Shown piece after piece: positions 1-7,904 of a DNA stretch of 64,000 nt. A model generated the notes under the pieces. It was not told the DNA's origin and made no database searches. It saw only the letters and a program-made list of their open reading frames with translations. Location: NCBI GenBank assembly GCA_030374765.1, contig JARGXX010000092.1, forward strand, positions 186,001 to 250,000. Direction: 5' to 3'. The position numbers and the translations under genes are program-made. This DNA is from Agarophyton chilense. Its lineage: Eukaryota; Rhodophyta; Florideophyceae; Gracilariales; Gracilariaceae. The number at the start of each line of letters is the position of its first letter. Within the stretch, counting starts at the first letter, position 1.

Positions 1-102
1 CGGAGCGATGCCTGGCTGGAAGCAACGGAAGAGGCGGCCGTGTTCGAAGAGTTGGAAGTCGAGTATAGTGGTACAGTTGTAGTCAACTGTCTGTGAGCGC
101 TT

Positions 103-1266
103 TCATTCCTCAAAGTCGAAGCGATGAGATACGATGACATCATTGGTACCATCGGCGATGAGTCGCGATTCATCAAATGCTACAGTGCCGATGTATCGGG
201 TGAAGCCACATATGGCGTAATGATTTTCAGAATTGTGAATGGACTGCACGGCAACACAGCCATCTCTACCCGCTGAGATTAACTTGGATGCGTCTAATTG
301 TAGAGACATTATTGCGGCTTGATGTCGTTGTAAAGAAAATACTTGAGATCCGTCTTTCAAGGACCAGATGCTTAAATTACCTGTAGAATCACCTGTTGCC
401 AATAGTTCACTTTCCTCGAGGTAATCCACGGCGGTTGTGTTCGCTCTGTGACATGGAATTGAAAGCAAGTGGATTCCGCTTTCAGCCTGATGTGCGTGTA
501 CTTTGCCGCTGGCGCATCCGAGAAGCAAGTAACCTCTATCAGTGAGAACCATTGAGAATATGGGCTCTCCCACACGAATTATGCGTACAGTTTCACCGGT
601 TCGAAGATTGGATACCCTGACTGTACCATCGGCGCTAGCAGAGTAGATTGTTCCACTCTCACGGTGTATGCGGAGACATGTGACAAGATCATCATGTCCA
701 GAGATGGTGAGATGAGGTAATGGAAGTTGTCGTTGAGCATGGTCATGGTTGGTCATTCGGTTGGACCAGAACCGACGCCTCTCAAACTGCTGGCACGACC
801 AAACGCAGATGTTTCTGTCCAGCGAACCGACGGAAACAATGTAACCGTCCCGATAGTCAATTGCCGTAACCTGTCCGTCATGAACATTCGGGCAGCGCAT
901 GGCCAGTCCAGTGACAAGATCAGCGAATAACACACTACCAGAAGCAGTTCCAAACGCCATGAAATCGCCATGAAACGAGAGCTTTCTGACGAAATCATTG
1001 GGTACACATGCCACAATGCTGGCTCGATAAATGCCATTGCGCCAGTTGTGGGCAATGAAACGGTTTCTAGCGACTTGTGCCTCGCGAAGACTCGAAAGAC
1101 GGTCGTGGAGGACGTGCCATGGCGGCTCGCTTGATGGGAAGTCTTCTGCTGACTGGTTGTCCGTGGGGTTGTTTGGGGGCTGCAGATTGCAGACGAAACG
1201 CGTCCTTCTCCTTGGGGGACGGGGAGAGCAGTGTGTTGGAAGCGTGCTGGGGATGAAGGTTGTCAT
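103..1266 (-). CDS. WD40-repeat beta-propeller protein, F-box-WD40-like
   Basis: 387 codons from an ATG at 1264-1266. Residues 1-48 are proline-, arginine- and threonine-rich and look disordered. Residues 50-90 (W50, L53, R56, then N74-W75-x2-G78) resemble the linker that follows the F-box in Fbw7-type proteins, where an N-W-R-x-G motif precedes the first blade, but no F-box is visible. From about residue 90 to the end there are six or seven WD-type blades, with recognisable D-x5-W/S turns at SLDRNICVWS (about 148-157), SADGTVRVSN, DSTGNLSIWS and GRDGCVAVQS. The family acts as a docking platform for protein complexes, often for ubiquitin ligases; the partner here cannot be told. It is divergent to the gene at 1573 with a 306-bp shared upstream region. 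It seems complete in one exon; a further upstream exon with an F-box is possible. Confidence 0.85.
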   Translation of the reverse strand: MTTFIPSTLPTHCSPRPPRRRTRFVCNLQPPNNPTDNQSAEDFPSSEPPWHVLHDRLSSLREAQVARNRFIAHNWRNGIYRASIVACVPNDFVRKLSFHGDFMAFGTASGSVLFADLVTGLAMRCPNVHDGQVTAIDYRDGYIVSVGSLDRNICVWSCQQFERRRFWSNRMTNHDHAQRQLPLPHLTISGHDDLVTCLRIHRESGTIYSASADGTVRVSNLRTGETVRIIRVGEPIFSMVLTDRGYLLLGCASGKVHAHQAESGIHLLSIPCHRANTTAVDYLEESELLATGDSTGNLSIWSLKDGSQVFSLQRHQAAIMSLQLDASKLISAGRDGCVAVQSIHNSENHYAICGFTRYIGTVAFDESRLIADGTNDVIVSHRFDFEE

Positions 1267-1572
1267 GGTGATGAAAGTTTAAAAGTAGTAGAGGTGGGGA
1301 GAAGGAGGGGGAAGACTGAGTGGCCACGGTGTGAGCACGGCGAGGGCGGGGGTGCTGTGGGCGGGAAGATATGCTGAGATTGTGATTGCGTATGCCGTTT
1401 GCGCTACGAAGGGTGCATGTGTGTGGCGATCGACCATCGAGAGAGGGCGGATATTTTTTGGTCGAATGTGATCCGATTTGGATCGGGATCTATTGTGAAC
1501 GCGCGTTTTTCCGCTGTCGGCCTGTTCAAGTCGTACCAACGGTGAAGTTTACCTTCTCCCCCCTCCCCCTCC
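1267..1572. promoter_or_regulatory. Shared upstream region of two divergent genes
   Basis: The WD40 gene (-) and the cysteine-rich membrane-protein gene (+) start 306 bp apart and point away from each other, so this interval must hold both promoters. A pyrimidine-rich run (1551-1572) lies just before the + strand ATG, as is common in 5' leaders. I see no clear TATA box. The role is inferred from position only. Confidence 0.4.
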
Positions 1573-2328
1573 ATGTCCCTCCTCAACGCGCCCCGCACTA
1601 TGTCGCCGCCGCTTTCGGTCGCCCTTGTAATCCTCCTCGCGCTCGCGGCAGCTGCGCCACCTGAGTCCGAGGTAGCGCCGACCGAGTCATCGCCGACAAA
1701 CCCCACTCCCCAAGAGCTCGCCGAGTATCCGGCCCACTGTGAATGTCGTTGTTGCTCGCGCGCCCACTTCCGCACAACGTGCACAGAAGACCCGCGTATA
1801 ATCCCTCTCTCACCGCGACAGGCCTGCGATACGCGACTGTCTACTCTCAACACCGCCTCCGTGTGCAGCATCGCAATGTGTCAACTACAATTCGCTCAGT
1901 TTTGCCCATCGCCTTCTTTTTTTCGTCACACTTGTGTCACACACAAGCCGTTTCTTGCTGAGTGGTGGCCTTACATGTTTGGCGTCTGTATGATGCTGGT
2001 TTTGGCATATTTTGCCAGGCGCTATATACACGCTTTTGAGGCTCGTGCTATGTTGTTTAACAATCAAACGTCGAAGACGTATCAACAAATGTCACCTGCT
2101 TCACATGTGCTCCATGCTTCAGCAAACACCAACACCAACACCGCACGTGTGCCGCACCAACATCGACTCACTCCGCGCTATCTGTCACCAGACCTTTATT
2201 CTCCCTCTGCCTTGTACCCTCCCCTACCTCCCATTTCACGGTTGCCACCTGCAGCCATTCCACCGTCTTCCTCAAACACTCACAAGTCGTCTCCTCCTAA
2301 TTACTCGTCGACCCAGAACACGTCCTAG
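1573..2328 (+). CDS. Cysteine-rich single-pass membrane protein, unknown function
   Basis: 251 codons. There are two possible ATGs, residue 1 and residue 10; the second gives the better signal peptide (short polar start, then LSVALVILLALAAAA, cut near residue 28-30). The presumed outside part (about 30-130) holds ten cysteines (56, 58, 60, 61, 70, 85, 98, 103, 111, 121), including a CECRCC cluster, which suggests a disulfide-bonded fold. A membrane span lies at about 131-148 (WWPYMFGVCMMLVLAYFA) followed by RR, so the tail of about 100 residues would be cytosolic; it is rich in Pro, Ser, Asn and Thr. I recognise no family. It is convergent with the SNF5 gene, with only 68 bp between the stop codons, so the 3' UTRs must nearly meet or overlap. 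Confidence 0.6.
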   Translation: MSLLNAPRTMSPPLSVALVILLALAAAAPPESEVAPTESSPTNPTPQELAEYPAHCECRCCSRAHFRTTCTEDPRIIPLSPRQACDTRLSTLNTASVCSIAMCQLQFAQFCPSPSFFRHTCVTHKPFLAEWWPYMFGVCMMLVLAYFARRYIHAFEARAMLFNNQTSKTYQQMSPASHVLHASANTNTNTARVPHQHRLTPRYLSPDLYSPSALYPPLPPISRLPPAAIPPSSSNTHKSSPPNYSSTQNTS

Positions 2329-2396
2329 CATTTGTCGCTGCCACTTTTTCGAAACCCGTAGTCTACTATCCAAAATAACTTTAAAAGTAAAACCAA

Positions 2397-3098
2397 CTAT
2401 CGTCGTCTGGAAGAAGTTGATCGTCGTCGACTCATCGGCCTGCCATAAACCTCGGCCTTTCCCCGATTACGCCTCATCAACCGCGCTTCCCGCCGTTCCT
2501 TTCTCTCAAGTCGCTCCTGTTCCTCCACAGAAAGACACTCGACCTCAGGTTCCCAGCCTTGCACGCCACTTCGCACCACGTCCTTCTCATGAAGCACCGC
2601 ACATTTTTGTCGCTTGTCCTGAAACTTGGCAAGCTCCAACAACTGTTCGCGAATCGCGTGCGCAACGGGCGGAACATGTTCACTATTCAGCCCGAGGTCG
2701 GCACAGAGTCGCTCCGCAAACGCTTCTGGGCTGTTCTGATGTGCGGACAGGTCCCACTCAAACTGGTCTCGAATGACGATTCGGCCGACGCGAATGTCAA
2801 GACGCACCACATGTCGACACTCTGTTTGCGGCTGTTTCGGCGGCACAAATGACGCGATTTGTTCCTTTATCGCTTCGCTGATTGTGTCTCTGGCGGAATC
2901 AGGTAGATTCAAATCGTCCGCTAGGATTGTTGCAAAGGTCAGCGGCGTGATTTGGGACTCAAGCAGATTCCAGGTGAGCGTTTCTTGGATGCGATGGTTG
3001 TCGAAGGTTAGGTCGAGACGGATGGGAACGAGGGCGTCTGACGGACCGCGCGGAGAAGCGCGCTCTCGCTTTCTTGCGTTACTGTCGGCGGATGGCAT
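2397..3098 (-). CDS. SNF5: SNF5/SMARCB1/INI1 subunit of SWI/SNF-type chromatin remodeller
   Basis: 233 codons from the ATG at 3096-3098; the open frame continues upstream to 3149 but starts there with TTG. Two SNF5 repeats are clear: residues 23-82 (LVPIRLDLTFDNHRIQETLTW, then TFATILADDLNLP and AIKEQI) and 96-156 (VVRLDIRVGRIVIRDQFEWDL, then FAERLCADLGL and AIREQL). This paired-repeat pattern, with L-x-W at the end of the first strand pair and DL-x-L after it, is diagnostic of the family (Pfam SNF5). A basic, glutamate-rich helix follows (about 190-215), as in plant and animal homologues, and the tail is an Arg/Ser run. In known systems this subunit contacts the nucleosome acidic patch and is a core member of SWI/SNF or RSC. 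At 233 residues it is short, close to plant BSH, and lacks a long N-terminal region. Confidence 0.93.
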   Translation of the reverse strand: MPSADSNARKRERASPRGPSDALVPIRLDLTFDNHRIQETLTWNLLESQITPLTFATILADDLNLPDSARDTISEAIKEQIASFVPPKQPQTECRHVVRLDIRVGRIVIRDQFEWDLSAHQNSPEAFAERLCADLGLNSEHVPPVAHAIREQLLELAKFQDKRQKCAVLHEKDVVRSGVQGWEPEVECLSVEEQERLERKERREARLMRRNRGKAEVYGRPMSRRRSTSSRRR

Positions 3099-3181
3099 TT
3101 GGTCGCGGGGGGTGAGTGTGTGTGTTGTGAAACGGCGGGCGGCATTCAACGCTCAATCTGGCGTGCAGGTGTGGAGGCTAG

Positions 3182-3200
3182 TAGCTAGCTAGCTAGCTAG
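3182..3200. repeat. (TAGC)n microsatellite upstream of SNF5
   Basis: Nearly five copies of TAGC, about 85 bp upstream of the SNF5 ATG, so within its likely promoter or 5' UTR. The repeat is self-complementary. Confidence 0.9.
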
Positions 3201-3798
3201 AGGAATCACAAGGGTGCAGGGTGAAGCGCTTCCACAGCCTTGTGGTTGTGCGCGCCCTTTGGCACTTTGGAAAACGAAAATAAGGAGCGCCCACCAAAAA
3301 TATTTTGGTAAGCTTGTCGAGCCTCAAAAGTTTGGTTCATCTTTGTTACCGTGTATCATACATACTTTTATGTCTCAACAAGGTGGAGAACTGTCAACTG
3401 CAAGCGTTTCCGAGCCGAGCAACTAAGGTAATACTTGGAAACCACGCTCGCTCCCCCTTTACTTGAAATCCATACAAGCGCTCGTTTTTGCTGGGATTGT
3501 AATCTATAGAATTTGGTGTTCCTGAGGAGAGAAAACTGCGTGTCTTTGGTGGGGGTATTATCCGGGTGCGATTGTCCACAAGTTTGTCACGCTACGGCAG
3601 CCGCGCTGCCATGGTCGAGTAGAAGACATTCTTCAACAGGCAGCTACGAGGAGCATGTCTTGGGTAGCTTAAGCTGGTTAGCTTTATATAACGATGGCCC
3701 GTTGCCAGCTGCATTTGGTACATAACCAATAGTGTAAGGTGCAACTAACATGTGTGTTGTTGAAGCAGCACAGTGAGCACTTGAACATTGGGCGGCTC
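3201..3798. other. Gene-free interval between SNF5 and the first SIM/Cys gene
   Basis: About 600 bp. The open frames here are short and look like no family. It must contain the SNF5 promoter (minus strand) and the 3' end of the next gene. I see no repeat or RNA gene in it. Confidence 0.6.
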
Positions 3799-4710
3799 TC
3801 ACAGCAGATCAGCGTAGGCAGAGACGCCCTGGCGAAAGGTGACATAAGTTTCAGTGTGTGGATTTGTGTCGACCATGCGCTCCAACTTGGATCCCTTACC
3901 GGCGATGCGAACGCGTTGAATTGAGTGCATCAAATGACCATGATCAAAGTCAATGGGCATGGAAGGTTGTTCGTCTTCACTGGCGCTATGCGGACAGCCA
4001 TCATCTTCAAATTCTTCCTCATCGTTCGGTAGTTCAACCAAATGCTCATATTCGAAGTCATGTACAGGCTGTGGTCGAGTGATGCGTTTCAACAGTGTAC
4101 ATCGGGCTTCATCATTACTGAGTTGTCTTCTTTTTCGCTCGGTTAGCACCACATCGCGTTCTCGTTTGCTCTTTTGATTATCAAGCACTTTGCAGTGCAC
4201 GCTCCACTTGGTGCAGTCCGAAGCCAACACATCACAGATGTAACAATAGCAAAAGTCGCAGAACAGTTCTTTTGTTCGTGCGCGCACCTTCTTGAAAGGA
4301 AAAGTATCACATGTGAATCGAAAGTGCGGATAATCACGGTTCGGACGTATCCCCTGTCGCTCACCGATTGGAATGCACTCCTGGTCTGCACGGCTTTCCG
4401 ACGCAGCGGTGCTCACTTTTGTTCCCTCCCTTGTCTTGTTGTTAGTGACGCTTGTGATTTGTATTTCATCATCTTCGAATGCATCGGGTGGCAGTGGTAA
4501 TATCTCGGTGGGTTGTATTTTGGCAATCACTCTTCCTGGAGGGTATACTGGCTTTGAAACGTCGTCTGGCGCTGCCGTTGGTGGCGCATCTGATGACGCG
4601 TTTGGTGCTGCGGTCGGTGGCGCGTTCGGGGCTGCGGTTGGTGTTGCGTTTGGCACGGCCATGACATCGTCGTCTGAGTTGTCAGACAAAACAATGACTT
4701 CGTTGTCCAT
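3799..4710 (-). CDS. SIM-plus-cysteine-module nuclear protein, paralogue 1 of 3
   Basis: 303 codons from the ATG at 4708-4710. The frame runs on upstream to 4788 but opens with TTG and would add a misleading hydrophobic N-terminus; the chosen start puts the motif EVIVLSDNSDDD at residues 4-15, as in the two neighbouring paralogues. This is a SUMO-interacting-type motif (hydrophobic V-I-V-L, then Ser/Asp). A second short hydrophobic-acidic strand occurs at 80-88 (DDEIQITSV). The cysteine module has C134, C151-x2-C154-x-C156-x2-C159-x6-C166-x2-W169-x2-H172-C173, the likely ligands of one or two zinc ions. Residues 19-49 are alanine/proline/threonine repeats; 179-197 is basic; 229-247 is acidic. 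The module resembles the CYCYVCD-type segment of uncharacterised plant proteins, which I recall, unsurely, as related to RPM1-interacting protein 13. The function is unknown; a SUMO-linked nuclear role is an inference. Confidence 0.78.
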   Translation of the reverse strand: MDNEVIVLSDNSDDDVMAVPNATPTAAPNAPPTAAPNASSDAPPTAAPDDVSKPVYPPGRVIAKIQPTEILPLPPDAFEDDEIQITSVTNNKTREGTKVSTAASESRADQECIPIGERQGIRPNRDYPHFRFTCDTFPFKKVRARTKELFCDFCYCYICDVLASDCTKWSVHCKVLDNQKSKRERDVVLTERKRRQLSNDEARCTLLKRITRPQPVHDFEYEHLVELPNDEEEFEDDGCPHSASEDEQPSMPIDFDHGHLMHSIQRVRIAGKGSKLERMVDTNPHTETYVTFRQGVSAYADLL

Positions 4711-5271
4711 GGGTGTAAAGCGGATCCTGCTCGACAGCAGGCACAACAAAGCTAGAAGCTGGAGAGCTGAGCGTTGTGGCGGTACCAAGCTTGTGAGGAT
4801 GAGGGCAAGCCGGCAGCGTTGCTCTTTGGTTACTAAAAGGATCGAAAAGATTTAAACTAAACAACACTTGTCACCAACAACGCAGGCTTCTTCGTCCGAG
4901 CGCGAAATGAACCAAGTTGGGTCGCGAGCCGCACGCGAGAGACTATCTAGCTTGCACTGAGTCGGGCTGATTCATATCAAAGTGATAAATGCTTTTAGAT
5001 GTTAGTGTTTGCTACCACTTGCGTAAAACAAAATGAGCCGCATGTGCTCTGCAAAAATACACCGTCGCGCCACCATCGATAACCAACTTGGTTGGTTGAA
5101 CCAAGTAGCCCCACGTCCGGTGTGGGCGTCCGCAGTGGAGTTCAAATGCCCGACGTCATGCGTAAAAGTTGTACATGTGTGCCACATCGCGCGACACTGG
5201 CTGCTACCCGCAGCAGCTTATAAAACCCCCCCCCCCCCCCCTGTTCTCCCCCGACTCTCGCGCTCTCGCCG
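4711..5271. other. Gene-free interval with poly(C) run at 5226-5241
   Basis: This 560-bp stretch holds the promoter of paralogue 1 and the 3' flank of paralogue 2 (both minus strand). A run of 16 C residues lies at 5226-5241, read as poly(G) about 30 nt past the stop codon of the minus-strand gene at 5272. I see no coding sequence. Confidence 0.6.
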
Positions 5272-7044
5272 CTACCTCCGTCCTGAATCGCCTGTCCTCC
5301 GTCTCTTGTGCCCCCTAGGCCGCGAGCTCCCCCCACTATGCTCGGTGGTCCTGGATCTGGACCGCTTCCTGCCTCTCGTCCTCTCAGCAGGACGCCGCAA
5401 GTAGAGGATGTTCATCGAGGCGGCGTGCGCACGCGTTCCTGAATTCGGCGCCGCACGCCCCACAGTCGATTGACCATCTCCCTTGGCGCCCTCGTTACGC
5501 CCTGCAGGCGACTGCGTTCTCCGCGTGCCTGTTTCTTCCGCCCCATCCCTGCCACACCCCGCTCTGAGCTTCGGCGTCATTTGTAAGCTTGGCAGCTCTT
5601 TCAGCTCTTTCAGCTCTTCCTGCTCTTCCTCCTCTTGTGTATCGTCTGATAAATCTTCATCCTGAGGCGATTCATCAGACTCGTCGCCGGAGAAGGCTTC
5701 GCCTTTCTCGCTTTCGGTTTCATCGGCCGAATTGGCGCCGAACAAGTCAATCGGAGTGAGCATACTGGCATTGAGCGACCCAGCTCCATCTGCACCAAGT
5801 GCAGGTGCCAAGCCAAGGGGGGCCAGCATCTGGGCGTTGAAGGAGCCCCCTCCATTTGCGCCAAGTGCGCTCGGCAGCAAGCCAAGCGGTGCCAACATCT
5901 GGGTGTTGAAAGAGTATTCATTTGCCGCAAGCGCACGACGCGGCAGTGTGGCACGCGTCGGCGGCGCTGCCGGCGGCTGTGTCGCTCGCAGCTGTTCGCA
6001 CAGCTGCGCCAGAGGAGGAAGCGACATGCTGTTGGCCAAACGCGGCGGTGCGCTTCGATTGTACACCCCGTTGCCGCGCTGCACGGGAAGAGCGCGCGGA
6101 ACCGGAAGATTGCGCGGAACCGGAAGATTGCGCGGAACCGGAAGAGCGTGTGGGAGCAACGCTGGCAGCGGCGGTTCCACAGGTTGGGCGGCGGCGGCGG
6201 CGACGTGGGAGTGTGGGGAGGCTTGCGCTTGTGACAGAGGGTGCGCATGATGAAGTGGGCCATTGGGGGCGGCGCTCCGGTTGTACTGCGAGGCGATGTG
6301 CTCCTGCTCGGCGATGATGTCGGCGAGATTTCTGTGTTCGCCCAGCGCCTCCAACACAGACCGTCTCTCCGAGTCGGCCCTGGCGCTCTCCTCGAGACGA
6401 CGAGCCTCCTTGGCCAGCTGATCGATGCCCCTGTCATAGAGACCGGCGGCATTTCTGACGTTCCTTCTCTTGCGCCGCCACTCGGGCTTGTCCATGGCGC
6501 GGCAGTGGTCGGGCCATTGTTGGCACTGCGCGGCGGGCACATCGCACACAAAGCAAAAACACTTGGGGCAATGTGTTGGGGCGGACTGCGCGGTGAACGG
6601 CAGACGGGAGCAGGCGTAGCGAGGGTGGGCGTAGTCCTCTAGCGGTTGTATGCCCTTCTTGAGCGTGACCACCTGCGGCGGGGAGTCGTCGCGGGCGCAT
6701 CTCTTCCTCTTTTTGGACGAGGCCGGCGACTTGGGCGAGGCGGCAGGCGCAACGGCGGGCGCGGAAGCGGAAGCGGAAGCGAAAGCGGAAGCGGAAGCGG
6801 AGGCGGAAGCGGAAGCAGAAGTAGACGGCGGCGCTTCGGTGCGGTGCGAAGCGGCGACGGACGGCTGCGGTTGCGGCGACGGCGACGGCGACGGCGATGG
6901 CGACGGCGAGTCAAGCGGACGAATGCTCTCCGACACAATGCACAAGTCGGGGTCGTTAGGCACCGGGCGGGGACGACTGCGCCGCACGCGCGGCACGCGC
7001 GGCGCCTCCGATTCGGAAGTGGTGAGGTCGATGACTTGCGGCAT
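5272..7044 (-). CDS. SIM-plus-cysteine-module nuclear protein, paralogue 2 of 3 (long form)
   Basis: 590 codons from the ATG at 7042-7044; the frame extends to 7095 but starts there with TTG. With this start the SUMO-interacting-type motif MPQVIDLTTSESE is the very N-terminus (residues 1-13). A second hydrophobic strand DLCIVSES lies at 33-40. Then come Ser-Pro and Ala-Ser dipeptide runs (46-98), a nuclear-localisation-like KKRKR (111-115), and the cysteine module C145, C159-x2-C162-x-C164-x2-C167-x6-C174-x2-W177-x2-H180-C181, spaced exactly as in both neighbours. A charged helix follows (about 186-250). Later there are four 18-bp units coding L-P-V-P-R (nt 6086-6157) and three tandem units of about 21 residues with the core N-x2-ML-x-P-[LI]-x-L (378-437). 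An acidic, SIM-like and glutamate-rich stretch (440-485) precedes a basic Arg/Ser tail. The low-complexity parts are GC-rich and explain the many spurious frames on the other strand. The function is unknown. Confidence 0.8.
   Translation of the reverse strand: MPQVIDLTTSESEAPRVPRVRRSRPRPVPNDPDLCIVSESIRPLDSPSPSPSPSPSPQPQPSVAASHRTEAPPSTSASASASASASAFASASASAPAVAPAASPKSPASSKKRKRCARDDSPPQVVTLKKGIQPLEDYAHPRYACSRLPFTAQSAPTHCPKCFCFVCDVPAAQCQQWPDHCRAMDKPEWRRKRRNVRNAAGLYDRGIDQLAKEARRLEESARADSERRSVLEALGEHRNLADIIAEQEHIASQYNRSAAPNGPLHHAHPLSQAQASPHSHVAAAAAQPVEPPLPALLPHALPVPRNLPVPRNLPVPRALPVQRGNGVYNRSAPPRLANSMSLPPLAQLCEQLRATQPPAAPPTRATLPRRALAANEYSFNTQMLAPLGLLPSALGANGGGSFNAQMLAPLGLAPALGADGAGSLNASMLTPIDLFGANSADETESEKGEAFSGDESDESPQDEDLSDDTQEEEEQEELKELKELPSLQMTPKLRAGCGRDGAEETGTRRTQSPAGRNEGAKGDGQSTVGRAAPNSGTRAHAASMNILYLRRPAERTRGRKRSRSRTTEHSGGSSRPRGHKRRRTGDSGRR
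6086..6157 (-). repeat. 18-bp tandem repeat inside paralogue 2
   Basis: Four units beginning at 6086, 6104, 6122 and 6140 (GGAAG...GCGGAACC), coding repeated L-P-V-P-R on the minus strand. The middle units are identical, so the array is young or kept uniform. Confidence 0.85.
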
Positions 7045-7391
7045 GATGGGCTCGACGGCGACGGACGCGTGTGAAGGCTTTAGATAATCTGCCAAGTACT
7101 TGTGAACGCGCTGCCGTGCGGGCGCCGATACTCAACGTCTCGCTGCTCGGCTGCCGTCGCGCGCCTTTAAGCGCGAGCGTTGCGCCGCGCGACAACATTT
7201 TTTTGCTGCTTCTGTGAGCGACTTGAATCGATTTGTTACTGCGTGGCGGCGCTGCATTCGTCTCCCATTTCGTCGTCCATTTCGTCGCTCCTTTCATGTC
7301 CGCTTTCATTGCGTAGTGACAGCGCGCAGTCCTCTCGCGTCCCGAGCGTTACGAAACATAAAATCTGTCTACGCTTGGTCCCCCCTTTACT

Positions 7392-7904
7392 CTAAGTGAT
7401 ATCCACCACGTTACTCAGTTTGCAAAGACCGACGCGGCTGCAGTGATACTTCCAGCGGGCGCATTGCGACGCAGGGATCTCGCAAACCACACAGTAGCAC
7501 TTTGCGCAAAACTTGCGACAGTCTACTATGTAAGCAATCGCGCTGCATGCAGGCCGCGGGTGTATCAGATCTTTCAACGCGTCAAATTGTACCGTCTCTC
7601 TTGTGATTATCACTTCCCTTTCGTCGCCGTTATCCTCCTTGTGTTCGTACACGCGTGTCTGTCTGCTGTTCTGCACGTCGCATAGCGGCGCACGTTTTCG
7701 AGTACGCCTCTTGCAGCCGCCCGGCATCGTCTCGACGTACCGTAGTTTCTCGCAAACAATTTCCAGCTCCGCCGTCTTCCTCACACGCCGAGGCCGACGC
7801 ACTGGCGTGCGGTCGTCGTCCGATACCAGGTTGATCACTTCTGTTTGTATGCTGCCGCTGCCGTTACATGCTACTTGCTGGTGGTCGCGCATGTTAGCGA
7901 TCAT
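7392..7904 (-). CDS. SIM-plus-cysteine-module nuclear protein, paralogue 3 of 3 (short form)
   Basis: 170 codons from the ATG at 7902-7904 (a second ATG is codon 5). The SUMO-interacting-type motif TEVINLVSDDD lies at 21-31, followed by a basic stretch (32-43) and a second hydrophobic strand LEIVCEKLR (47-55), which aligns with DLCIVSESIR of paralogue 2. The cysteine module is C120, C133-x2-C136-x-C138-x2-C141-x6-C148-x2-W151-x2-H154-C155, the same spacing as the other two. It ends only 15 residues after the module, so this copy is close to a minimal version: SIM, second strand, cysteine module. The segment before the module (D112, H115-P-R-P, C120) also matches paralogue 2. The function is unknown; the pattern suggests a zinc-binding nuclear protein that recognises SUMO. 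Confidence 0.8.
   Translation of the reverse strand: MIANMRDHQQVACNGSGSIQTEVINLVSDDDRTPVRRPRRVRKTAELEIVCEKLRYVETMPGGCKRRTRKRAPLCDVQNSRQTRVYEHKEDNGDEREVIITRETVQFDALKDLIHPRPACSAIAYIVDCRKFCAKCYCVVCEIPASQCARWKYHCSRVGLCKLSNVVDIT

Noticed and set aside
2012..2776. 254-codon + strand frame across the end of the membrane-protein gene and SNF5
   Set aside because: It overlaps the clear SNF5 domain on the other strand and shows no family features of its own.
4711..4788. Upstream extension of paralogue 1 giving a hydrophobic N-terminus like a signal peptide
   Set aside because: The extension begins with TTG. The first ATG (4710) places the SUMO-type motif at the N-terminus as in both paralogues.
5610..6551. 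313-codon alternative minus-strand frame and several + strand frames across paralogue 2
   Set aside because: These are shadows caused by GC-rich simple repeats; the SUMO-type motif and cysteine module define the real frame.
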